Notes under the pieces: model-generated | Database searches by the model: none | What the model was told of the DNA's origin: nothing | The model's input: only the letters and a program-made list of their open reading frames with translations | Program-made: the position numbers and the translations under genes | Assembly (NCBI GenBank): GCA_903834465.1 | Contig: CAILJB010000124.1 | Location: forward strand, 1-39,457 | Length of the DNA: 39,457 nucleotides | Origin: an uncultured Pseudomonadota bacterium | GTDB taxonomy: Bacteria > Pseudomonadota > Gammaproteobacteria > Methylococcales > Methylomonadaceae | Direction of reading: 5' to 3' | In this document: positions 1 through 6,739 of the stretch, one piece after another | How positions within the stretch are numbered: position 1 is the stretch's first letter | Layout of the letters: each line of letters begins with the position of its first letter

Positions 1-1008
1 ACCCTCCAAATCGACTATTTCACGTCCCAAAATCATCGAACCACCACATTCGGCTAAAACAGGTTTTCCCGCTTCAATAAATGTTTTTAATGATTGCCAC
101 GTTTTTGATGTTGATAATTGCTCGGCAAATAATTCGGGATAGCCGCCTGTTAGCCAAACTGCTGTAGCATTTTCAGGAATCAAATCACCAGCCACTGGCG
201 AAAAAAAGATAACTTCCGCGCCTTGCGCTTTTAACCAATCTAAATTCGCGGGATACATAAAACAACACACTTCATCTTTGGCAATTGCAATAATTACATT
301 TTTTAACAATGGCGGATTATTCGCCGATAAAACACTTGGATAAATAGTTTCCGAAAAGGCTTCGGTAAATGCTGTTTCATTCACATGAAAAAATGGCAAA
401 AAATTCGGAACGGCAGAATTTTTCGGTATTTTCAAACCTAAATGCCGACTCCCCAATGTTTCGCTGTTACGTTCTATCCATGCAATCAATGGCGGCAATT
501 GATAATTTTGTAACGCATGGGTTAATAATTCAGCATGATGTGCGCTGCCGACGCGGTTGGCGATAATCCCTGAGATTCGCACGCTTTTTTGTTTGGCAAA
601 TTCATAAAACCCACTGACTAATGGCGCAATTGTGCCACTCATACCACCTGCATCAACGACTAAGATGACGGGGCATTGCAATTCTTTCGCTAAATCAACA
701 CTCGAACCTTCGCCACCCACACCACTTACGCCATCGAATAAGCCCATCACACCTTCGATTAACGCAACATCTGTTTGCTCAACTTGTTGTAATTGTTGGC
801 GACACATTTCTGCCCCCATCATTCGCGTATCCAAATTGTATGAAGGTTTACCCGTAATGGCTTGATGCCAAAGTGGATCAAGAAAATCAGGCCCTGCTTT
901 GAAGGCGACAATGGATTGCTGTTTACTTTGAAAATATTGTAATAGCGTTAGCATTAACGTCGTTTTGCCGCAGCTTGAGTTCGTGCCAGCGAGTAAAGCG
1001 GTTTTCAT
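1..1008 (-). CDS. cbiA: Cobyrinate a,c-diamide synthase, 3' part off the window
   Basis: The enzyme amidates the a and c side chains of cobyrinate (or hydrogenobyrinate) with ATP and glutamine, an early step in building the corrin ring. Reading the minus strand from ATG at 1008 gives 336 codons open to the window edge, with no stop, so the C-terminus is missing. The N-terminus is a P-loop of the dethiobiotin-synthase-like type (TNSSCGKTT, about residues 9-17), followed by EGVMGLFDGVSG, typical of CbiA. Towards the edge LTGGYPE and AECGG are the start of the class I glutamine amidotransferase domain, with the nucleophilic cysteine in AECGG. AAGGA lies just ahead of the start. It is divergent from btuB, so the riboswitch, which is on the other strand, does not control it. 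CobB is the equivalent name in the aerobic pathway; the sequence alone does not tell which pathway is used. Confidence 0.9.
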   Translation of the reverse strand, partial: MKTALLAGTNSSCGKTTLMLTLLQYFQSKQQSIVAFKAGPDFLDPLWHQAITGKPSYNLDTRMMGAEMCRQQLQQVEQTDVALIEGVMGLFDGVSGVGGEGSSVDLAKELQCPVILVVDAGGMSGTIAPLVSGFYEFAKQKSVRISGIIANRVGSAHHAELLTHALQNYQLPPLIAWIERNSETLGSRHLGLKIPKNSAVPNFLPFFHVNETAFTEAFSETIYPSVLSANNPPLLKNVIIAIAKDEVCCFMYPANLDWLKAQGAEVIFFSPVAGDLIPENATAVWLTGGYPELFAEQLSTSKTWQSLKTFIEAGKPVLAECGGSMILGREIVDLEG

Positions 1009-1062
1009 AAAAATCCTTGTGGTGTCGGTTTCGTAATTTGAGCGGCATTTTACCTTGAAACC

Positions 1063-1092
1063 TTGCACCTTTTACCTAAAGCCACCTATAAT
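1063..1092 (+). promoter_or_regulatory. Sigma-70-like promoter of the btuB riboswitch transcript
   Basis: A perfect -10 hexamer TATAAT lies at 1087-1092. A weak -35 (TTGCAC, 1063-1068) stands 18 bp upstream. Transcription would start near 1099, immediately before the first conserved part of the cobalamin riboswitch, which is what one expects. The call rests on motif and position only. Confidence 0.6.
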
Positions 1093-1097
1093 TCGCG

Positions 1098-1282
1098 CTC
1101 GCTTTCAGGTGTCGGCATTTCAAATGTCGATTAAACGGGAAGTTGGTTAAATGCCAACACTGCCCCCGCAACTGTAAATAAGTTAAGCATTCTCTTCAGC
1201 GTCACTGTAATTTTCACGGGAAGACAGAGAATGTAGGTTTTTTTTAAAACCGCTTATAAGTCAGGAGACCGGCCTAAAAGTT
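1098..1282 (+). ncRNA. Cobalamin (AdoCbl) riboswitch upstream of btuB
   Basis: The region has the ordered conserved elements of the cobalamin aptamer: a 5' arm around 1105-1112, GGGAAG and the TGGTTAAATGCCA stem at about 1137-1159, the invariant GCCCCCGCAACTG core at about 1163-1175, and the B12 box AAGTCAGGAGACCGGCC at 1258-1274. The 1258-1274 box matches the known consensus closely. The expression platform lies between about 1283 and 1409. I see no strong intrinsic terminator there, so control of btuB translation by hiding the ribosome binding site is my preferred reading. When cobalamin is bound, btuB and the gene behind it should be off. Confidence 0.93.
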
Positions 1283-1409
1283 TATTCGGAGCAGCGGAGG
1301 GCTGTGTTTGAGAGTAGACTGCACTTTTTTCGCCATTCGTTGTCTTCTTTTGTCCTTCGTTGTTTAACCAACAATCATGCGCGGGCGGCGCATTAAGGAC
1401 AATATCAAA

Positions 1410-3221
1410 ATGCAAAAAATTATTCTCCCTTCAGTTCTAATCGCGTTTAGCGGTACATTGTACGCGCAAGACCTTCCCGAAAACCTGCCAGAAATCGTTG
1501 TCACTGCAACACGTTCCGGTGCAGAAGCTAAAAACACACTTTCCACCGCCGCAACGGTTTATACCCGTGAAGATATTGACCGTTTGCAAGTTCGCACCTT
1601 GCCAGAATTATTGCGTGGTACAACAGGTGTAGATGTTGTGCAAAATGGTGGTTACGGGCAACCTGCCAGTGTGTTTATGCGTGGCACAAATGCTAATCAT
1701 GTTTTAGTTTTAATCGACGGTATAAAAATGGGGTCAGTGACGACAGGAACCGCTGCATTTCAGTTTATTCCAATGGAACAAGTTGAACGGGTCGAAATTA
1801 TTCGTGGTCCACAATCAAGTTTATATGGTTCGGAAGCTATCGGCGGTGTCATTCAAATTTTTACCCGAAAAGGTGGTGACGGCGAAACACCAAAATATAA
1901 TTTAGATGCAGGTGGCGGAACGTATTACACACACCGCACGGCAGGTTCTGTTAATGGAAAATATAAAAATGCGTGGTACAACATTGGCGCGGCGCATCTG
2001 GGGAGTGACGGTTTTTCAGCACAACGTCCACCTGCTGACCAAGATAAAGATGGTTATCAAAACACAGCGGTGAATGCGCGGGCAGGTTATCGCTTTGATA
2101 ATAACGCTGACATCGAAGCGACATTTATGCGAGCGCAAGGCATAAATCAATTTGATGGTTACAGCGCAACTTCTGAAAATAAAAACGAATTTGTAAATCA
2201 GGTCATATCACTCGCAGGCAATATGGATTTGATGCAGAATTGGCGTTCAACCTTGCGTTTAGGTCAAACGAATGATGAAGGTCGAAATTTCACACCCGAT
2301 GGCAAATTTTCCAGTTTATTTGAAAGTACCCGCTGGAATGCAAGTTGGCTAAATCAATTTAATATTGCCGATAATCATCAATTGATAATGGGGTCAGATT
2401 ACCGATTTGATGAAGTGAATAGCACCACGATTTACCAACAAAAATCTCGTTATGACGTGGGCGTATTTAGTGAATTACACAGCCGATTATTTGATGACCA
2501 TTTTGTGAATGCTTCCGTGCGTTGGGATGATAATCAAACATTTGGCGATTATGTGACGGGGAGTGTGGGCTGGCGATATAACTGGAAACACGGCATTAGC
2601 GTTTTAGCCAATTTTGGTAATGCGTTTAAAGCCCCAACATTTAACGAACTTTATTGGCCAAATACAGGTTATGGTGGAGGTAATCCTAATTTGAGACCTG
2701 AAGAATCTAAATCGTATGAAACAGGTTTAGCTGGCAACCATGATTGGGGAAATTGGGAATTACGCGCATATCATACAGATGTTGATAATTTAATTGCGAG
2801 TTGGCCGCCGCAAAATATCGACAAAGCACAAATTGAAGGTATTGAAGCTGAAATCGGCACAGAGATTTTCGGTTGGCGACCCAAACTCAATCTAAATTTA
2901 CTCAATCCAAAAGATAAACTTACCGGACTACGTTTACCTCGTCGAGCTGATAAAACGGTAGCGTTTGATTTATCAAAGTCATTTGATGACGTTGATATTG
3001 GCGCAATGGTGATTGCTCAAGGTAATCGTTTTGACGATGTGGCGAATAAAACGCCTCTGGGTGGTTTTGTCACAATGGATTTGCGCTCAGCGTATCATTT
3101 CAACAAAAATTGGATGTTAAGTGCGAAACTTAATAACGTGCTGGATAAATATTACCAAACCGTGAATACTTACAACATGGCGGATAGGAACTTTTTTCTC
3201 TCGATTCATTACAACAATTAA
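1410..3221 (+). CDS. btuB: TonB-dependent outer-membrane cobalamin receptor
   Basis: This protein imports vitamin B12 across the outer membrane using TonB energy. The ATG at 1410 is chosen over the in-frame ATG at 1377 because it has AAGGA about ten bases upstream and begins directly with a signal peptide (MQKIILPSVLIAFSGTLYAQ, 20 residues). Mature protein starts near DLPENLPEIVVTATR, which contains the TonB box EIVVTAT. A plug domain follows (VFMRGTNANHVLVLIDGIKMG; RGPQSSLYGSEAIGGVIQI), then a 22-strand-type barrel ending in an aromatic C-terminus (NFFLSIHYNN). At 603 residues it matches the usual 600-620 of BtuB. It sits directly behind a cobalamin riboswitch and 15 bp before a BtuM-like gene, which makes cobalamin the most likely substrate. 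Confidence 0.93.
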   Translation: MQKIILPSVLIAFSGTLYAQDLPENLPEIVVTATRSGAEAKNTLSTAATVYTREDIDRLQVRTLPELLRGTTGVDVVQNGGYGQPASVFMRGTNANHVLVLIDGIKMGSVTTGTAAFQFIPMEQVERVEIIRGPQSSLYGSEAIGGVIQIFTRKGGDGETPKYNLDAGGGTYYTHRTAGSVNGKYKNAWYNIGAAHLGSDGFSAQRPPADQDKDGYQNTAVNARAGYRFDNNADIEATFMRAQGINQFDGYSATSENKNEFVNQVISLAGNMDLMQNWRSTLRLGQTNDEGRNFTPDGKFSSLFESTRWNASWLNQFNIADNHQLIMGSDYRFDEVNSTTIYQQKSRYDVGVFSELHSRLFDDHFVNASVRWDDNQTFGDYVTGSVGWRYNWKHGISVLANFGNAFKAPTFNELYWPNTGYGGGNPNLRPEESKSYETGLAGNHDWGNWELRAYHTDVDNLIASWPPQNIDKAQIEGIEAEIGTEIFGWRPKLNLNLLNPKDKLTGLRLPRRADKTVAFDLSKSFDDVDIGAMVIAQGNRFDDVANKTPLGGFVTMDLRSAYHFNKNWMLSAKLNNVLDKYYQTVNTYNMADRNFFLSIHYNN

Positions 3222-3236
3222 CTTAGGAGTTTTTCC

Positions 3237-3797
3237 ATGAATTACAAAACTTTTTTACCATTAGTTGCGCTGATGGCAGCAACGCGCGTGCATCATTTTG
3301 GCGATGCGTTTTCATTGCCAGATGCGTCATTGGCAACATTTTTTTTAGCGGGTTTATTTTTCAATCAGCGTAGTTTGTTTGTCGCATTATTGATTGAAGC
3401 GGGATTGCTGGATTATGTGGCGATTAGTCATTTTGGGGTGAGTGATTTTTGCGTGTCGCCAGCTTACGTTTTCCTCGTGCCAGCGTATTTTGCGATGTGG
3501 TTTGGCGGACGTTTGACTTCAAAATTCAACTCTATGCAAGGCAATGAATTAACATTATCTCTTCCCGCAATGGCAACGTTATTAGCCGCCACGTCTAGTG
3601 CGTTTTTAATGTCAAATGGTAGTTTTTATTGGTTGTCGGGTCGTCATCCGAATGGAAACTTTGCGGAATATGTTGAACGTGCGGTGCATTATTATCCGCC
3701 TTATGCCGGCTATGCGTTGATGTATGTGGTTTTAGGTTATGCCGCCGTGAAAGTAATTAAATTATTCCCTGCGTTAATGGCGCGTAAAATCGCTTAA
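3237..3797 (+). CDS. btuM: BtuM-like inner-membrane cobalamin transporter (solitary ECF S-component family)
   Basis: A 186-residue hydrophobic protein with about five to six membrane segments. Its start (TRVHHFGDAFSLPDASLA), the DYVAI segment and the GVSDFCVSPAYVFLVPAY stretch are what I recall of the BtuM family, S-component-like proteins that take up cobalamin in Gram-negative bacteria without an obvious ECF energising module. A single cysteine, Cys72, lies in the FCVSPAY stretch; in the characterised Thiobacillus BtuM a conserved cysteine ligates the cobalt and helps remove cyanide. The gene follows btuB by 15 bp with a good ribosome site (TTAGGAG) and shares its riboswitch, and a terminator closes the unit. 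The family call is from memory of the motif plus context; an unrelated small membrane protein is the alternative. Confidence 0.72.
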   Translation: MNYKTFLPLVALMAATRVHHFGDAFSLPDASLATFFLAGLFFNQRSLFVALLIEAGLLDYVAISHFGVSDFCVSPAYVFLVPAYFAMWFGGRLTSKFNSMQGNELTLSLPAMATLLAATSSAFLMSNGSFYWLSGRHPNGNFAEYVERAVHYYPPYAGYALMYVVLGYAAVKVIKLFPALMARKIA

Positions 3798-3810
3798 TTT
3801 CAAAAATAAC

Positions 3811-3846
3811 AAGCGGCTCACAAAAGTGAGTCGCTTGATTTTCCTG
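3811..3846 (+). terminator. Intrinsic terminator after btuB-btuM
   Basis: AAGCGGCTCAC, a four-base AAAA loop, and GTGAGTCGCTT form an 11-bp stem with one G-U pair (3811-3836), followed by a T-rich run. It separates the riboswitch-controlled unit from cobD, which begins only about 20 bases later and so probably has weak or read-through expression, or a promoter inside this region. Confidence 0.75.
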
Positions 3847-3866
3847 TTTTCAATCCCTGTTTATTT

Positions 3867-4886
3867 ATGAGTTTACATGGCGGTAATATTTACGCTTTCG
3901 CAAAACAATTGCACTGTTTACCGAGCGACATCATCGATTTTTCATCGAATATTCACTTTGAACAAGCCGTTAATTGGCGTGATTTGTCGAATTTAAATCT
4001 CATCCCTTACGCTGACCCGCATTACGCTGATTTAAAACAGGCGATAAAACGGCGTTATGCGTTGACTGAAAACGTTGAGTTAGAAATTTTTAACGGCGCG
4101 AGTGCGGCTATTTTTTCATTACTTCGATTTTTAAAGCCAAATGACCTCGTGTTTTACGCGCCGCTTTATGGCGAATATGCAAAAGTTGCCAAAGAATTAA
4201 ACACGACTATTCATACGATTAACCGATTTGATAATTTGTCTGCGCCTGTCCCAGAAAACAGCACTGTTATTTTTGTGAATCCCTCAACGCCTGATGGCAA
4301 ATGTTACGAAATGTCTGAACTTTTCCAACATTGGAAAGCAGCGAATTGCACGGTAATTGTTGACGAATCATTTTTAGATTTTTGTGATGCGCCGTCGATG
4401 AGTGAATTTATCGCTGATTACGAAAAATTATTTATCGTGAAATCACTGTGTAAATTTTACGGGTGTGCGGGTGTTCGAATAGGTTTTGTGGTGGGAGAAA
4501 TCGAGCCAATTTCAAAATTACGTTTTTTTGAACCGGCGTGGAAATTATCCAGTTTTGACATGGCGTATATGCAAGAAGCCTTGAAAAATATTGCTTTTAT
4601 TGAACGTACTCAAAATGAAACCACACGTTTACGCGCCATGTTGAAACAAGTTTTAATCGATTCAAACTTATTTGAAAAAATTTATGACTGTTCAGCGAAT
4701 TTTGTTTTAGGTCATTTGCAAACTATTGATGGTGAAAATTTACAAACAGAACTTGCGCGTTTTCGGATTTTGGTTCGTAACTGCGAAAGTTTTGACGATT
4801 TGGATAATCAAGACGTGCGTTTTGCAGTGAAATCTAAAACACATATTGAACAATTAGCGCACGCTTTAGAGACAATTTATGGCTGA
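3867..4886 (+). CDS. cobD: L-threonine-O-3-phosphate decarboxylase (cobalamin biosynthesis)
   Basis: This PLP enzyme of aminotransferase fold I makes (R)-1-amino-2-propanol phosphate, the linker joined to the corrin ring by CbiB. The 339-residue protein opens with HGGNI and DFSSNIHF, the family signature, has the FNGASAAIF phosphate-binding turn near residue 75, NPSTPDG near 138, the VDESF aspartate at 166, and the PLP lysine in SLCKFYGCAGVRIGF (Lys196). The C-terminal domain is present and full length. The 3' end overlaps cbiB by 8 bases, so the two are translationally coupled. The name follows Salmonella usage (cobC in Pseudomonas-style naming). Leu/Cys variation around the PLP lysine (LCKFYGCAG instead of the usual LTKFYALAG) is unremarkable. 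Confidence 0.9.
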   Translation: MSLHGGNIYAFAKQLHCLPSDIIDFSSNIHFEQAVNWRDLSNLNLIPYADPHYADLKQAIKRRYALTENVELEIFNGASAAIFSLLRFLKPNDLVFYAPLYGEYAKVAKELNTTIHTINRFDNLSAPVPENSTVIFVNPSTPDGKCYEMSELFQHWKAANCTVIVDESFLDFCDAPSMSEFIADYEKLFIVKSLCKFYGCAGVRIGFVVGEIEPISKLRFFEPAWKLSSFDMAYMQEALKNIAFIERTQNETTRLRAMLKQVLIDSNLFEKIYDCSANFVLGHLQTIDGENLQTELARFRILVRNCESFDDLDNQDVRFAVKSKTHIEQLAHALETIYG

Positions 4887-5763
4887 ACTAGCGATTGCCG
4901 CCTACCTCATTGATAAACTGTTTGGCGAATTACCGTGTAAACATCCGGTGATGTTTATGGGCGATTTTATTTCGGCGTTTGAACGGCGTTTTTATCAAGA
5001 CAGTATTTTGGTCGGCGCATTATTGGTCATCAGTTTAATTAGCGTAACAGGGTTAAGCAGTTTTGCATTGATTCAACTGAGTTCATTTTTTCCGGAACAT
5101 TTACAATTTTTCGGTTTAGCCATTTTTGCTTCGAGCGGTTTAGCGATGAATATGTTGCACTCAAGCGTTGCGAATGTCGTAATCAGCGAATCGCCACAAA
5201 AAACGGTTAGTCAATTAGTCAGTCGTGACACAGAAAACATGAACGAAACCGATGCGTATAAAGCGGCATTAGAAACATGGGCAGAAAATTTAAGTGATGG
5301 CGTAATTGCGCCGTTGTTTTATTTAACGTGTTTTGGATTGTCTGGCATTGCGATTTATAAAGCGATTAACACGATGGATTCCATGATTGGCTATCGCACT
5401 GCGCGTTATGAAAAATTCGGCAAAGTCGCAGCGCGACTAGATGATGTCGCAAATTATATTCCGGCGCGTTTAACCGCATTGTTAATTGTTTTAGTGATGC
5501 CTAATAAAAAACACAGTTGGAAAATTTTGTGGCGCGACGGACATAAATTAGAAAGTCCAAACGCCGGTTATCCGATTGCGGCATTAGCGGGAAGTTTGTT
5601 TTGTGCGTTGGGTGGCGCAGCCTACTATCACGGGCAATTAAAACACAAACCACATTTGGGCGATGCGCTGCAACCCATTACGCACGCCACCATAAAACAA
5701 GCGTTAGCATTGCGACAATGCTTAGATATTGCGCTGTTATTGTTATTGATAGGAATGTTATGA
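4879..5763 (+). CDS. cbiB: Adenosylcobinamide-phosphate synthase
   Basis: An integral membrane enzyme that attaches aminopropanol phosphate to adenosylcobyric acid. The 294-residue protein carries the CbiB landmarks: an N-terminal HPVMFMGDFISAFE (usual HPV..MG..I), the SRDTENMNETDAYKAALETWAENLSDGVIAPLFY block (residues about 115-148) and the NTMDSMIGYRTARYEKFGKVAARLDDVANYIPARLTALL block. At least four hydrophobic segments are visible. It overlaps cobD by 8 bases at its start and bluB by an ATGA at its end, which marks a tight three-gene cassette. In Pseudomonas-style naming this gene is cobD, so care is needed with symbols. Confidence 0.93.
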   Translation: MAELAIAAYLIDKLFGELPCKHPVMFMGDFISAFERRFYQDSILVGALLVISLISVTGLSSFALIQLSSFFPEHLQFFGLAIFASSGLAMNMLHSSVANVVISESPQKTVSQLVSRDTENMNETDAYKAALETWAENLSDGVIAPLFYLTCFGLSGIAIYKAINTMDSMIGYRTARYEKFGKVAARLDDVANYIPARLTALLIVLVMPNKKHSWKILWRDGHKLESPNAGYPIAALAGSLFCALGGAAYYHGQLKHKPHLGDALQPITHATIKQALALRQCLDIALLLLLIGML

Positions 5764-6401
5764 GTGCAAATGCTTATTCATGCGAAGAAATTGCAGCGGT
5801 GTATCGTGCAATGTATGAGCGTCGTGATATGCGTCATTTTTTGCCAGATGCAATCGAACCTGAAATGTTACAACGCTTACTTCGCGCCGCGCACCACGCG
5901 CCAAGTGTGGGATTTATGCAGCCGTGGCGATTTATTCGCATTACCGAACCAGAATTACGTCAGAAAATTCACGCACTTGTTGAACAAGAACGGATTTTAA
6001 CCGCGCAAGCACTTGGTGAACGCAGCGATGATTTTATGGCGTTAAAAGTTGAAGGAATTTTAGAGTGTGGCGAATTATTGATTGCCGCGTTGTGCGAACA
6101 GCGTGAACAACATATTTTTGGACGACGGACATTGCCGGAAATGGATATTGCCTCGCTTTCGTGTGCGATTCAGAATATGTGGCTAGCAGCACGCGCCGAA
6201 GGTTTAGGGCTGGGGTGGGTGTCGTTATTTGAACCCGAAGCGTTAAAAATATTGCTCAACATGCCTCATGACAGTCAACCGTTAGCGATTTTGTGTTTGG
6301 GGCATGTTGAGAAGTTTTACGAAAAACCCATGTTAGAACAAGAAAACTGGGCAAGTCGTCATGCGCTTGAATCGGTATTATTTGAGAATAACTGGGGATG
6401 A
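5760..6401 (+). CDS. bluB: 5,6-dimethylbenzimidazole synthase
   Basis: BluB breaks down reduced FMN with oxygen to make the lower ligand of B12. The reading frame could extend upstream inside cbiB, but the ATG at 5760 overlaps the cbiB stop codon as ATGA and gives a normal-sized protein of 213 residues, so I take it. Signatures are ERRDMRHFLPD near the N-terminus, the AAHHAPSVGFMQPWRFI stretch that contacts FMN, and AARAEGLGLGWVSLF. Its presence means the cell can make its own dimethylbenzimidazole aerobically, so the whole late pathway (linker, attachment, lower base) is encoded here. An intrinsic terminator follows directly. Confidence 0.93.
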   Translation: MSANAYSCEEIAAVYRAMYERRDMRHFLPDAIEPEMLQRLLRAAHHAPSVGFMQPWRFIRITEPELRQKIHALVEQERILTAQALGERSDDFMALKVEGILECGELLIAALCEQREQHIFGRRTLPEMDIASLSCAIQNMWLAARAEGLGLGWVSLFEPEALKILLNMPHDSQPLAILCLGHVEKFYEKPMLEQENWASRHALESVLFENNWG

Positions 6402-6414
6402 GAGAGAAGGATTT

Positions 6415-6452
6415 AAAAAGGCGGGTTCAACTCAGTTGAATCCGCCTTTTTT
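6415..6452 (+). terminator. Intrinsic terminator after bluB
   Basis: An AAAAAGGCGG..TTCAACT arm pairs with AGTTGAATCCGCCTTTTT around a short loop, giving a stem of more than 15 bp with one G-U pair and a run of seven T. It isolates the sMMO promoter from cobalamin-gene transcription. Confidence 0.9.
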
Positions 6453-6467
6453 TATGCACGTTTGTTA

Positions 6468-6520
6468 TGTTTAAAATGTAAACAGTGTTCAATAACTAGA
6501 CGTTTAAATTTAAATTAAAC
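6468..6520 (+). promoter_or_regulatory. Two related palindromes, candidate MmoR activator sites
   Basis: TGTTTA-N5-TAAACA lies at 6468-6484 and GTTTAA-N7-TTAAAC at 6502-6520, their centres about 35 bp apart. They stand about 105 and 140 bp before the predicted sMMO transcription start, the usual distance for enhancer-binding activators of sigma-54. The stretch is AT-rich, which raises the chance of fortuitous palindromes, and no binding motif for MmoR is known to me. Confidence 0.4.
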
Positions 6521-6544
6521 ACACTTTTTCTAAAAATTAAAAAT

Positions 6545-6557
6545 ACTCAATTCATTG
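6545..6557 (+). promoter_or_regulatory. IHF-like site between the activator sites and the sigma-54 promoter
   Basis: ACTCAATTCATTG matches the IHF consensus WATCAANNNNTTR at eight of nine fixed positions. It lies between the palindromes and the -24 element, where DNA bending by IHF commonly helps sigma-54 activators. The region is AT-rich so the match is only suggestive. Confidence 0.35.
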
Positions 6558-6588
6558 TTTTAAAAGAAAAATATTTTTCTTTTTTTGC

Positions 6589-6604
6589 TGGCACAGCCGT
6601 TGCA
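6589..6604 (+). promoter_or_regulatory. Sigma-54 (-24/-12) promoter of the sMMO operon
   Basis: TGGCAC-N5-TTGCA is a perfect match to the sigma-54 consensus, with the invariant GG (6590-6591) and GC (6602-6603) separated by exactly ten bases. Transcription should start near 6614-6616, leaving a leader of about 125 bases before mmoX. Sigma-54 control of mmoX is established in Methylococcus and Methylosinus, and the activator gene mmoR is in this window. Confidence 0.92.
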
Positions 6605-6615
6605 CTATCTAACGC

Positions 6616-6697
6616 GAACCTGTCGTCTCTGTATGGAAGCGGTACTAAAGACGTGTCACGACAGACCTCCAAAAATTTGCATAGCATCGACAGGTTC
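6616..6697 (+). other. Foldable 5' leader of mmoX with two competing hairpins
   Basis: GAACCTGTCG (6616-6625) is perfectly complementary to CGACAGGTTC (6688-6697), so the leader can close on itself over 82 bases starting at its predicted first nucleotide. The same left arm can instead pair as CTGTCGT (6620-6626) with ACGACAG (6658-6664). The two pairings exclude each other. This could be an mRNA-stability element, a control switch, or a protein operator at the DNA level; the sequence does not say which. Confidence 0.45.
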
Positions 6698-6739
6698 AAA
6701 TCATTTTTTAAATAATAAAACAATGAGGAGTAGTCAAAA

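Noticed and set aside
369-865. Two short plus-strand frames at the left edge
   Set aside because: Antisense to cbiA, which reads without interruption with clear motifs.
1283-1376. Riboswitch terminator stem before btuB
   Set aside because: Only a 4-5 bp GCAG/CTGC pairing precedes the T run at 1325-1330; too weak to call.
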